Assembly (NCBI GenBank): GCA_025966135.1
Contig: JAOPVP010000031.1
Location: forward strand, 1-47,155
DNA from: Frankiales bacterium
Lineage (GTDB): Bacteria > Actinomycetota > Actinomycetes > Mycobacteriales > SCTD01
Length of the DNA: 47,155 bases
Reading direction: 5' to 3'
The translations under genes were made by a program, and so were the position numbers. The notes beneath the pieces were generated by a model. That model searched no databases, was not told the DNA's origin, and saw nothing but the letters and a program-made list of their open reading frames with translations. Numbering within the stretch: the first letter of the stretch is position 1; every line of letters starts with the position of its first letter. Below, in pieces: positions 25,007 through 32,149 of this stretch.

Positions 25007-26530
25007 GTGGCGTCAAAGGGGACAGCCCCGTCAAAGGGGATGTCGGTCGTGCCGGGGCCGCTCGCCGTCGGCGACCTGCTCGCCGGGCGCTACCGGTTGC
25101 TGGAGGCCGTTGGCACCGACGGCCCCGCGGTGCTGTGGCGGGCACGCGACGAGGTCCTCGCCCGGTCGGTCGCCGTCAAGGTCATCCCGACGCCGAACAA
25201 GGCGGCCCGCGCGGCGGCCCAGCCGTTCCTCGACGCCGCGGCGCGGACCGGGGCGGTGAACCACCCGGGCCTGGTGCGCGTCTACGACGCCGCCCTCGAG
25301 CCCCGCCCCGGACGCGGCACGGATGTGGCCTACGTGATCCGCGAGTGGGTCGACGGAGAGGCCCTGGACGTGCACCTCGCCGGCGTCGGGCCGCTGGCGG
25401 CGCGGGACGCCTCGGACGTCGTGCGGCAGGCCGCTGACGCGCTGTCCGCTGCGCACACGGGCGGCCTCGTCCACGGGCGGCTGCACCCCCGCAACGTCAT
25501 CGTGACCGCTTCCGGCCGGGTTCGGCTCACCGACGCGGCCATCGCCGCGGCCGTGCACAGCTGTCCGGTACCCGCTCATGCCGGTCCGGCGGACGTAGCC
25601 CTGGACACCCGCGACCTGGCCGCCCTCCTCTACGCCCTCGTGACTGGGCGCTGGCCTGGCGGCGCCACCGACCAGCCCTCCGGCAACCTGGCCGCCGCAC
25701 CCCTCGCCGACGGGCATCCGCTCAGCCCCCGTCAGCTGCGCGGCGGGGTGCCCCGAGCGCTCGACCACGTGATCACCCGCGGGCTGGACCCGTCCCGGTT
25801 GCCCACCCTCACCCCCCTCACCACCCCGGCAGCGCTCGCCGACGCCGCCGACGCGTCGGTCGCCGAAGCCCGCGAGGCCCAGGTGCATGAAGCCACCCCG
25901 ACGCCGCCGTCCCGGCTGCGCCGAGCGTGGCCCTGGGTCGCCGCGGCCACCTTCGTCACCGTCGTCGGCATCGCGGGTTGGCTGCTCGGCCTGGCCGTCG
26001 GCGACCTGCCGCGTCGCGCCAGCGGTGTCGACGCGATCGTCAGCACCACCGCCGGGCCGTCCCCCGGGGCGCCCGGGGGACGGCCCGCTGCGGCCCTCGA
26101 CCTGTCCCGGGTCGCGATCCGCGACTTCGACCCGGAAGGCGACAAGCAGGAGAACCCCGACCAGGTCCGCAACGCGGTCGACGGCGTGCCCGGCACCGCC
26201 TGGGCCACCGACCTGTACCGGACGGCGACGTTCGGCGGCCTCAAGCAGGGCGTCGGCCTGCTGCTCGACCTCGGCAAGGTGACCCGTCTGCACACTGTGC
26301 AGGTCGGGTTCAGCGCGCCGGGCGCGCACATGCAACTGCGGGTGAGCAAGGACCCGCCCACCGACGCCGCCAGCCTGCAGAGCGTCGCCGCGGCGAACGG
26401 CGGGGGACAGGTCGCCACCCTCACCCCCACCGCCGGTACCACAGCCCGCTACGTCCTCATCTGGCTGACCAGCCTCCCGAAGGACGGCTCCGGCTACCGG
26501 ATCGGCATCTCCGAGCTCCGGATCACCTGA
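25007..26530 (+). CDS. Membrane pseudokinase with extracellular discoidin-like domain (MviN-associated type)
   Basis: A 507-residue protein. Residues 28-270 are a Ser/Thr kinase-like fold: GRYRLLEAVG, Lys58 kept in VAVKVI, but the catalytic loop reads VHGRLHPRNV (156-163), without the HRD aspartate, and DFG is DAA (176-178). It should be catalytically dead. One membrane helix spans 308-332. Residues 365-507 form a beta-rich extracellular region (DGVPGTAWATDLY; LGKVTRLHTVQVGF; YVLIWLTSL) like an F5/8 type C carbohydrate-binding domain. This is the domain order of the C-terminal half of mycobacterial MviN, where the pseudokinase binds FhaA; here it is a separate gene. GTG start with AAGGAG upstream. 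Confidence 0.92.
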   Translation: MASKGTAPSKGMSVVPGPLAVGDLLAGRYRLLEAVGTDGPAVLWRARDEVLARSVAVKVIPTPNKAARAAAQPFLDAAARTGAVNHPGLVRVYDAALEPRPGRGTDVAYVIREWVDGEALDVHLAGVGPLAARDASDVVRQAADALSAAHTGGLVHGRLHPRNVIVTASGRVRLTDAAIAAAVHSCPVPAHAGPADVALDTRDLAALLYALVTGRWPGGATDQPSGNLAAAPLADGHPLSPRQLRGGVPRALDHVITRGLDPSRLPTLTPLTTPAALADAADASVAEAREAQVHEATPTPPSRLRRAWPWVAAATFVTVVGIAGWLLGLAVGDLPRRASGVDAIVSTTAGPSPGAPGGRPAAALDLSRVAIRDFDPEGDKQENPDQVRNAVDGVPGTAWATDLYRTATFGGLKQGVGLLLDLGKVTRLHTVQVGFSAPGAHMQLRVSKDPPTDAASLQSVAAANGGGQVATLTPTAGTTARYVLIWLTSLPKDGSGYRIGISELRIT

Positions 26531-26575
26531 GTCCTGCCGGGCTCGCGCCTCCCAACACGGCAGGACGGCGAGCAC

Positions 26576-26581
26576 TAGCGT
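26576..26581 (+). promoter_or_regulatory. -10-like element near the sigM start
   Basis: TAGCGT, 7 nt before an in-frame GTG at 26589. If used, translation would start there, three codons inside the longer frame. Confidence 0.35.
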
Positions 26582-27218
26582 GCGAAGCGTGACGGCATCC
26601 GGCGACCAGGACGCGCAGGACCGCGCGCTGCTCGCCGCTCACCTCGACGGCGACCCGCGCGCCTTCGACGACCTGGTACGGCGACACCGTCAGCGGATGT
26701 GGGCCCTCGCGCTCCGCACCCTCGGCGAGCCGGAGGAGGCGTCCGACGCGGTGCAGGACGCCTGCGTCTCGGCCTTCCGCGGCGCCGGCTCCTACCGCGG
26801 TGATGCGCGGGTCACCACCTGGCTGCACCGGATCGTGGTCAACGCCTGCCTCGACCGGGCCCGCCGCAAGGCGGTCCGGCCGACGGTTCCGCTGCCGGAG
26901 CAGCCGCCCGCCGACCCGCGGGACCGTTACGCCGAGCGCGAGACCCGCCTGGAGGTGGAGCGCGCCCTCGCCGCGCTACCGGAGGAGCAACGCCTCGCGA
27001 TCGCCCTCGTCGACCTGCAGGGACTGTCGGTGGAGGAGGCGGCGACGGTTCTCGGCGTCCCCGGCGGCACCGTGAAGAGCCGCTGCTTCCGGGGCAGGGC
27101 ACGTCTGGCGGTCTCCCTGTCGTTCATGAGGGAGGACGTCACGCTGCGGAACCCGGACGACCCGTCGGCCGTCCCACCAGTACCGCCGCAACCGCAGCCG
27201 GAAGGAGGACCGACGTGA
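26580..27218 (+). CDS. sigM: ECF RNA polymerase sigma factor (SigM-like)
   Basis: A 212-residue extracytoplasmic-function sigma factor. Region 2 is FDDLVRRHRQRMWALALRTL...EEASDAVQDACVSAFRG and WLHRIVVNACLDRARR; region 4 is ALAALPEEQRLAIALVDLQGLSVEEAATVLGVPGGTVKSRCFRGRARL. The C-terminus extends in a Pro-rich tail. The start is GTG at 26580 or, more in keeping with the TAGCGT element, GTG at 26589. The stop overlaps the anti-sigma start (GTGA), so the two are coupled. Its place between the murJ/pseudokinase genes and trxB matches sigM of Mycobacterium and Streptomyces. Confidence 0.93.
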   Translation: MRSVTASGDQDAQDRALLAAHLDGDPRAFDDLVRRHRQRMWALALRTLGEPEEASDAVQDACVSAFRGAGSYRGDARVTTWLHRIVVNACLDRARRKAVRPTVPLPEQPPADPRDRYAERETRLEVERALAALPEEQRLAIALVDLQGLSVEEAATVLGVPGGTVKSRCFRGRARLAVSLSFMREDVTLRNPDDPSAVPPVPPQPQPEGGPT

Positions 27219-28042
27219 GCCAGCACCTCGATCTCGACAGCCTCGCCGATGTCCTGGCCGGCGAGAGCGAGCCACCCCACCTCGGGCAGTGCGAGGCCTG
27301 CCGGGTGGCGCTGCTCGAGCTGCGAGCGGCCCTCGGCGAGGTCACCGACGTCCTCGCCGCCCTGCCCGACCCGGAGCTCCCCGACGGTCTCGCCGAGCGG
27401 CTCACCGCAGCGGTCGAACGGGAACGGCGTGCCCTCACCGCCGGTGCCACGGCCGCCACGGTCACGCCGCTGGCCGCCCGCCGCGAGGACCGCACCCGCT
27501 GGCTGCCCCTCGCCGGAGGCGTTGCCGCCGCGGCGGTCCTCGTCCTGGGCGGGGTCTTCGCCCTCACGCGCGGCAGCAACCCCACGAACAGCACCTCAGC
27601 CGCACGCCCGGCCGGCACCGCGATCGCGCGCAGCAGCACGGGCACCGCCTACGCCAAGGACGGCAAGGCCCTGGCCTCCGAGCTGCCGGCGCTGCTCAAG
27701 GGCAACGCCACGGGCAACGACCTCACCAGCGCCGCGACGAGCCAATCCGGGGCCGGGGACCAGGCAGTCCCGAGCAAGAGCAGCAGGACCAAGGCCCTGG
27801 CAGACGCGCTCGCACCCTTGCACGCGACCGCCGGTCTCGCCTCCTGCCTGTCGGCACTGACCGACCCGAGCGATCCTGGGGTCCCACTCGCACTCGACTA
27901 CGCCTCGTTCGAGGGTCAGCCCGCGATGGTGGCCGTGCTGCCGTCGGCCACCGCCGGCAAGGTGGATGTGTTCGTGGTGGGGGCCGGCTGCACCAAGAGC
28001 GACGCCAAGCTGCTGTTCTTCACCCGCCTCGCCAAGCCCTAG
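27215..28042 (+). CDS. Membrane anti-sigma factor with ZAS-type zinc motif
   Basis: A 275-residue protein. The N-terminal cytoplasmic part holds His-x3-Cys-x2-Cys (HLGQCEAC), the zinc-binding anti-sigma signature, which may sense thiol oxidation. One membrane helix (about 91-113, WLPLAGGVAAAAVLVLGGVF) leads to an extracytoplasmic domain with Cys pairs (ASCLSALTD; VGAGCTKSD). The start overlaps the sigM stop, strongly indicating that it binds that sigma factor (RsmA-like). Its TAG stop lies in a CTAG shared with the stop of the convergent gene. Confidence 0.9.
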   Translation: MSQHLDLDSLADVLAGESEPPHLGQCEACRVALLELRAALGEVTDVLAALPDPELPDGLAERLTAAVERERRALTAGATAATVTPLAARREDRTRWLPLAGGVAAAAVLVLGGVFALTRGSNPTNSTSAARPAGTAIARSSTGTAYAKDGKALASELPALLKGNATGNDLTSAATSQSGAGDQAVPSKSSRTKALADALAPLHATAGLASCLSALTDPSDPGVPLALDYASFEGQPAMVAVLPSATAGKVDVFVVGAGCTKSDAKLLFFTRLAKP

Positions 28043-28572
28043 GAACGGGCGCGGCGCGGCGGGGCGGTCCACAACCAGGCCGCGGCGGCCGCGATGGCGT
28101 ACGGAACCAGGACATCCGGGCTGGTCGAGAGCGCGGCGTACGTGCCTTCGAGGACGAAGCCGAGGGCCGCGCCCAGCAGGGCATAGACCACCGACAGCAC
28201 CCGGACCCGGTCGCTGAGGACGCCGCGGAGGGGCGTGCCGGCCGCAGCCGTCGCGGCCCCGCCGCACAGGACACCGAGGATCGCCGGCGAGAGGTACTGG
28301 AAGGGCTGGGACCCGACGTACTCCGCGGTGACGTAGCCCCAGGCCACGGCCGCGACGTTGGCGGCGAGCGCGCCGCGCACCAGCAGCTCGAGACGGCCGG
28401 GCGGCCGGCGTAGCCGCGTCGGGCGGACGCCGGCCGAGCCGGCCCGGAGGCAGACAGGGCAGCCCCCTGCGGGCGCCGCGGCCTGGTCGACGCCGCACCG
28501 CGGCCGGGAGCAGACGGGGCAGACGTCCACCGCGGGGCGGCCGGGGTGCGCGGCACAGCGGACGGGGACCAT
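28039..28572 (-). CDS. Integral membrane protein with N-terminal zinc-binding Cys/His motifs
   Basis: A 177-residue protein. Residues 4-45 carry CAAH, CPVC, CGVD and CPVC, a B-box-like zinc motif also found at the start of some bacterial rhomboid-type proteins. Four hydrophobic helices follow (about 66-170). No rhomboid catalytic GxS/H pair is seen. The start is the ATG at 28572, with a 12-bp palindrome one base upstream. It is divergent from trxB and convergent with the anti-sigma gene. Function is unknown. Confidence 0.75.
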   Translation of the reverse strand: MVPVRCAAHPGRPAVDVCPVCSRPRCGVDQAAAPAGGCPVCLRAGSAGVRPTRLRRPPGRLELLVRGALAANVAAVAWGYVTAEYVGSQPFQYLSPAILGVLCGGAATAAAGTPLRGVLSDRVRVLSVVYALLGAALGFVLEGTYAALSTSPDVLVPYAIAAAAAWLWTAPPRRARS

Positions 28573-28573
28573 C

Positions 28574-28585
28574 GCAAGATCTTGC
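28574..28585. promoter_or_regulatory. 12-bp perfect palindrome GCAAGATCTTGC
   Basis: It lies directly before the ATG of the minus-strand membrane protein, in the divergent gap with trxB. It could be an operator or a short hairpin masking the start. Only the symmetry is seen. Confidence 0.4.
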
Positions 28586-28644
28586 AGGACAATGCGAGAG
28601 CACCGTGTCAGCCACGCGCGAGAAGCCGCCGCGGGAAGCTGCTC

Positions 28645-28672
28645 GGGGAAGCAACCTACCTACGATGATGTT
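28645..28672 (+). promoter_or_regulatory. SigR/SigH-type promoter for trxB
   Basis: GGGGAAG with its core GGAAG at 28647-28651, then exactly 18 bp, then GTT at 28670-28672. The Streptomyces SigR consensus is GGAAT-N18-GTT, so one base differs. trxBA operons are known SigR/SigH targets. An alternative housekeeping -10, TACGAT at 28661-28666, overlaps it. Confidence 0.55.
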
Positions 28673-28705
28673 CAGCAGGTGTCTAAGACCAACGAGAGGG
28701 TTGCA

Positions 28706-29650
28706 GTGACCACGAGTCCCCCCGGCAAGGTTCACCAGTCCGTCGTCATCGGGTCAGGTCCGGCCGGGTACACAGCAGCCATCTACCTGGCGCGTGCCGG
28801 TCTGCAGCCGGTGGCCTTCGAGGGGGCGGTGACCGCCGGTGGTGCGCTGATGAACACCACCGACGTCGAGAACTTCCCCGGTTTCCCGACCGGGGTCATG
28901 GGCCCCGACCTGATGGACAAGCTCCGCAGCCAGGCCGAGCGGTTCGGTACGACGCTCATCACCGAGGACGTGACGAGTGTCGACCTGTCGGTCCACCCGA
29001 AGGTCGTGACGGTCGGGTCCCAGACCTACCTGGCGGAGACCGTGGTCCTGGCCATGGGCTCGGGGTACCGGCAGCTGGGCATCCCGGGTGAGAACGAGCT
29101 CTCGGGCCACGGCGTCAGCTGGTGTGCCACCTGCGACGGCTTCTTCTTCCGGGAGCAGGACATCGTGGTCGTCGGTGGCGGTGACAGCGCGCTCGAGGAG
29201 GCCACGTTCCTCACCCGCTTCGCGCACTCGGTGACGATCGTCCACCGGCGTGACTCCCTGCGCGCGAGCAAGATCATGCAGGAGCGTGCGCTCGCCAACG
29301 ACAAGATCCGCTTCGTCTGGGACACCGAGGTGCTGGCCGCCAACGGCGAGGGGAAGCTGACGTCCCTGACGGTCCGCAACCTCAAGACCGGCGAGACCTC
29401 CGAGCTGCCCGCCACCGGCTTGTTCATCGCGGTCGGCCACGATCCCCGGTCCGAGCTCGTCAAGGGCCAGGTCGAGCTCGACGACGAGGGGTACGTCCTC
29501 GTCGACGGCCGCTCGACCCGCACCAACCTCGACGGGGTCTTCGCCGCGGGCGACCTGGTGGACCACACGTACCGGCAGGCCATCACGGCCGCCGGCTCCG
29601 GCTGCCAGGCCGCGCTGGACGCCGAGCGCTGGCTCGCCGCGCACGAGTAG
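28706..29650 (+). CDS. trxB: Thioredoxin-disulfide reductase
   Basis: A 314-residue flavoprotein that reduces thioredoxin with NADPH. FAD-binding [17 protein letters not shown] (16-32), active-site Cys140-Ala-Thr-Cys143 (CATCDG), NADPH-binding [12 protein letters not shown] (156-167) and the C-terminal FAD motif [27 protein letters not shown] are all present. The start is GTG at 28706 with GAGAGGG upstream; an in-frame GTG at 28679 is less likely. trxA follows after 82 nt, with its own SigR-like promoter in between. Confidence 0.97.
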   Translation: MTTSPPGKVHQSVVIGSGPAGYTAAIYLARAGLQPVAFEGAVTAGGALMNTTDVENFPGFPTGVMGPDLMDKLRSQAERFGTTLITEDVTSVDLSVHPKVVTVGSQTYLAETVVLAMGSGYRQLGIPGENELSGHGVSWCATCDGFFFREQDIVVVGGGDSALEEATFLTRFAHSVTIVHRRDSLRASKIMQERALANDKIRFVWDTEVLAANGEGKLTSLTVRNLKTGETSELPATGLFIAVGHDPRSELVKGQVELDDEGYVLVDGRSTRTNLDGVFAAGDLVDHTYRQAITAAGSGCQAALDAERWLAAHE

Positions 29651-29671
29651 GCCTTCGCGCCAGAATCGCCT

Positions 29672-29697
29672 GGAATGGGGTTCACCCCCGCTACGTT
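29672..29697 (+). promoter_or_regulatory. SigR/SigH-type promoter for trxA
   Basis: GGAAT at 29672-29676, 18 bp, then GTT at 29695-29697: an exact match to GGAAT-N18-GTT. It lies in the trxB-trxA gap, 35 nt before the trxA ATG. Confidence 0.65.
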
Positions 29698-29732
29698 GTT
29701 GTCCGTACCTACTGACCCGAGGAGCGACCACG

Positions 29733-30059
29733 ATGGGCGCCAACACCAAGACCACGACGGACGCCACGTTCACCGCAGATGTGCTGCAGAGCGACAAGCC
29801 GGTACTGGTCGACTTCTGGGCCGAGTGGTGCGGGCCGTGCAAGATGGTCTCCCCGGTTCTCGAGGAGATCGCGGGCGAGAACGCCGACAAGATCAGCATC
29901 GTCAAGCTCAACATCGACGAGAACCCGGGCGCGGCCCGCGACTACCAGATCATGTCGATCCCGACGATGGCCGTGTTCCAGGGCGGCAAGATCGTGAAGT
30001 CGATCGTCGGCGCGAAGCCGAAGGCCGCGATCCTCAAGGACCTCGAGCCCTTCCTGTAG
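29733..30059 (+). CDS. trxA: Thioredoxin
   Basis: A 108-residue thioredoxin with active site Trp32-Cys-Gly-Pro-Cys36 (FWAEWCGPCKMVSPVLEEI) and the conserved cis-Pro loop MSIPTMAVF. It is the electron donor for ribonucleotide reductase and other thiol enzymes. ATG start with GAGGAG upstream. It lies between trxB and the cwlM-like gene, as in Mycobacterium. Confidence 0.97.
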   Translation: MGANTKTTTDATFTADVLQSDKPVLVDFWAEWCGPCKMVSPVLEEIAGENADKISIVKLNIDENPGAARDYQIMSIPTMAVFQGGKIVKSIVGAKPKAAILKDLEPFL

Positions 30060-30065
30060 ACCCGT

Positions 30066-30098
30066 CCGACCGCAGGTCAGCCGTCTGCGACAGGTCGG
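30066..30098 (+). terminator. Weak hairpin after trxA
   Basis: CCGACC (30066-30071) pairs with GGTCGG (30093-30098), with an inner GCAG/CTGC pairing and an unpaired internal loop. It may only attenuate read-through into the cwlM-like gene. Confidence 0.3.
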
Positions 30099-30179
30099 TC
30101 CGGTGTGTCATCTCCAGGACGGGGAAGACCCTCCCGGGCCGCCGTTAGGCTGAAGACTCGACCGGTCGAAAGGACGCCA

Positions 30180-31292
30180 GTGCAGCTGTTTCGCCATGGC
30201 GACAGCGGTCCGGCGGTGGCCGAGATCCAGTCCACGCTCATCAGCCTCGGGCTGATGGCTGGCCCGGTCGGCGCTGACTACGACCAGCTCACCGACCGGG
30301 CCGTCCGCGAGTTCCAGCAGAACCGTGGCCTGGTGGCTGATGGCGTCGTGGGGCCGGAGACGTACGCCTCCCTGCAGGCTGCCCGCCTCAAGCTCGGCGA
30401 CCGGTTGCTGTCCCTCGCCGGCAAGCCGTTCACCGGCGACGACGTGACCGCGCTGCAGGAGCGGCTGTCGGAGCTCGGCTTCGACACCGGTCGTGCGGAC
30501 GGGATCTTCGGCCCGCAGACCGAGACGGCCCTCAAGGGCTTCCAGCGGGAGTACGGCCTGGTCAGCGACGGGGTCTGCGGACCTGCGACGCTACGGGCCC
30601 TCAAGCAGCTCGGACGCCTGGTGGTCGGTGGTCATCCGCACTCGCTGCGCGAGTCCGAGATCCTGCACCGCTCCGGCGCGGCGCTCGCGGGCAAGGTCGT
30701 CGTCATCGATCCCGGCCACGGCGGTGAGGACCGCGGCGCGGTCGGAAACGGCCTCGAAGAGGCCGCCGTCGCCGAGGACCTGGCGGCCCGCCTCGAAGGC
30801 CGCCTCACCGCGGTGGGCGTCCGCGCGCTGCTCACCCGAGGACCGGACAGCTGCCCCAGCAACGCCGAACGCGCAGACCTGGCCAACGCGGCCCGCGCCG
30901 ACCTGCTCATCTCGCTGCACGTCGACTCCGACAGCTCCCCGCACTGCCAGGGCGTGGCGAGCTACCACTACGGAACGGGCTCGGGCAGCGCCTCGACCGT
31001 CGGGGAGCGACTGGCTTCGCTGGTGCAGCGGGAGGTCGTGGCACGCACCGCGCTGCTGGACTGCCGCGTGCACCACAAGACCTGGCAGCTGCTGCGCCTG
31101 ACCCGGATGCCCGCGGTCAGGCTCGAGCTCGGGCACCTCACGCACGCCGGCGACGCCGACTGCCTCGCCGACCCGGCCTTCCGCGACACCGTCGCGGAAG
31201 CCCTCCTCGTCGCGATCCAGCGGCTCTACCTACCGCGCGAGCTCGACCCGCCGACCGGCATCCTCCGCCTCCCCGACTTGGCCCACCTGTAG
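30180..31292 (+). CDS. cwlM: CwlM-like protein: two peptidoglycan-binding domains and an amidase_3 fold
   Basis: A 370-residue protein with two PG_binding_1 repeats (about 5-65 and 80-145, each with the VRGLV/GLVSDGVCGPAT-type ending) and an N-acetylmuramoyl-L-alanine amidase (amidase_3) domain from about 165. VVVIDPGHGGEDRGA and LISLHVDSD hold zinc histidines, and LELGHLTH holds the distal Glu. There is no signal peptide. This fits CwlM, which in Mycobacterium is cytoplasmic, phosphorylated by PknB and activates MurA rather than cutting peptidoglycan. The position after trxA is also that of CwlM. GTG start with AAAGGA upstream. A secreted amidase is less likely without an export signal. Confidence 0.88.
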   Translation: MQLFRHGDSGPAVAEIQSTLISLGLMAGPVGADYDQLTDRAVREFQQNRGLVADGVVGPETYASLQAARLKLGDRLLSLAGKPFTGDDVTALQERLSELGFDTGRADGIFGPQTETALKGFQREYGLVSDGVCGPATLRALKQLGRLVVGGHPHSLRESEILHRSGAALAGKVVVIDPGHGGEDRGAVGNGLEEAAVAEDLAARLEGRLTAVGVRALLTRGPDSCPSNAERADLANAARADLLISLHVDSDSSPHCQGVASYHYGTGSGSASTVGERLASLVQREVVARTALLDCRVHHKTWQLLRLTRMPAVRLELGHLTHAGDADCLADPAFRDTVAEALLVAIQRLYLPRELDPPTGILRLPDLAHL

Positions 31293-31329
31293 TTCGTCCT
31301 ACCTCCTTACGTCGGCCCGGGCTGGGGGC

Positions 31330-31950
31330 TCAGACGGGGCGGAGCACGCCAGGGTCGGGTGACATCGAACCGAGCAGGCGCTCGAGCGCGACCTCGACGT
31401 CCTCACGCCACGAGACCGCGTTCTTGAGCTCGAGCCGTAGCCGGGGGAAGCGGTGGTGCTGGCGCACGGTCTTGAAGCCGACGGCGGTGAGGTACTCCGC
31501 CGGGAGCACGCAAGCCGGGTCCTCGTGGTTGAGGTCGCCGAACGCCTCGATGGCCCGCACGCCTCGACGTACCAGGTCCTTCGCGACGCCCTGCAGCAGC
31601 ATCCGCCCGAGGCCCCCACCTGCGAACGCGGGCAGGACCTGCCCGGTCATCAGCAGGACGGCGTCGTCGGACACCGGGCTGGTCGGGAAGGCGACCGAGC
31701 GCGGGACGTACATCGGCGGCGCGTACATGACGTAGCCGGCCGGCACGGAGTCGACGTAGACGATCTTGCCGCACGAGCCCCACTCGAGCAGCGTGGCGGA
31801 GACCCAGGACTCCTTCTCGAAAGCGGTGTCACCGGCCTCGACGGCACGGTCGTGCGCGACCGGGTCGAGCTCCCAGAACACGCACCTGCGGCAACGGCCG
31901 GGGAGGTCATCGAGGTTGTCGAGCGTGATGTTGACCGCGCGTCTGCTCAC
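31330..31950 (-). CDS. GNAT family N-acetyltransferase
   Basis: A 206-residue protein with a GNAT-type acetyl-CoA loop (VLPAFAGGGLGRMLLQGVAKDLVRRGVRAIEAFG). The N-terminus has a Cys-containing segment GRCRRCVFWELDP. It corresponds to the conserved gene between cwlM and parB in Mycobacterium (Rv3916c-like). The start is GTG at 31950 with GGATGAGG 7 nt upstream. The substrate is unknown. It converges on the cwlM-like gene with a 37-bp gap. Confidence 0.87.
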   Translation of the reverse strand: MSRRAVNITLDNLDDLPGRCRRCVFWELDPVAHDRAVEAGDTAFEKESWVSATLLEWGSCGKIVYVDSVPAGYVMYAPPMYVPRSVAFPTSPVSDDAVLLMTGQVLPAFAGGGLGRMLLQGVAKDLVRRGVRAIEAFGDLNHEDPACVLPAEYLTAVGFKTVRQHHRFPRLRLELKNAVSWREDVEVALERLLGSMSPDPGVLRPV

Positions 31951-32079
31951 CGGAATGCCTCATCCGTCGGTCCGTGACGTGGGGCCCTCAGCAGGCCCGC
32001 GACCCACCCGACCACGGCGCCCAGAAGCAAACCAAGACCAGCCAGCCCGAACGACGAGCGGCGAGGGGGCGTCACCACT
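31947..32079 (-). pseudogene. Possible frameshifted short membrane peptide
   Basis: Minus-strand frame ending TGA at 31947-31949 (overlapping the GNAT GTG) encodes WLGLGLLLGAVVGWVAGLL-RAPRHGPTDEAFR, clearly a membrane helix. It has no good start codon. A GTG-GTG start at 32079 lies in the neighbouring frame (VVTPPRRSSFGLA), and removing one base near 32040 would join the two into a single peptide of about 43 residues. A TACCCT element precedes that start. It may be a true frameshift, a sequencing error or chance. Confidence 0.3.
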
Positions 32080-32136
32080 CGCCTGAGGGTAGTTGCCACT
32101 CCGGTAAAGGTGAAGGCTCACCGGCGATCCCCCCGG

Positions 32137-32142
32137 TACCGT
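32137..32142 (+). promoter_or_regulatory. -10 element for the aminotransferase
   Basis: TACCGT, 7 nt before the ATG at 32150. The spacer contains AGGGG, which might alternatively act as a ribosome-binding site. Confidence 0.4.
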
Positions 32143-32149
32143 AGGGGAC

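Noticed and set aside
30121..30146. A third SigR-like element (GGGGAAG ... GTT) before the cwlM-like gene
   Set aside because: The spacing is 16 bp, two shorter than the two trx promoters; a TAGGCT housekeeping -10 is an equally good explanation.
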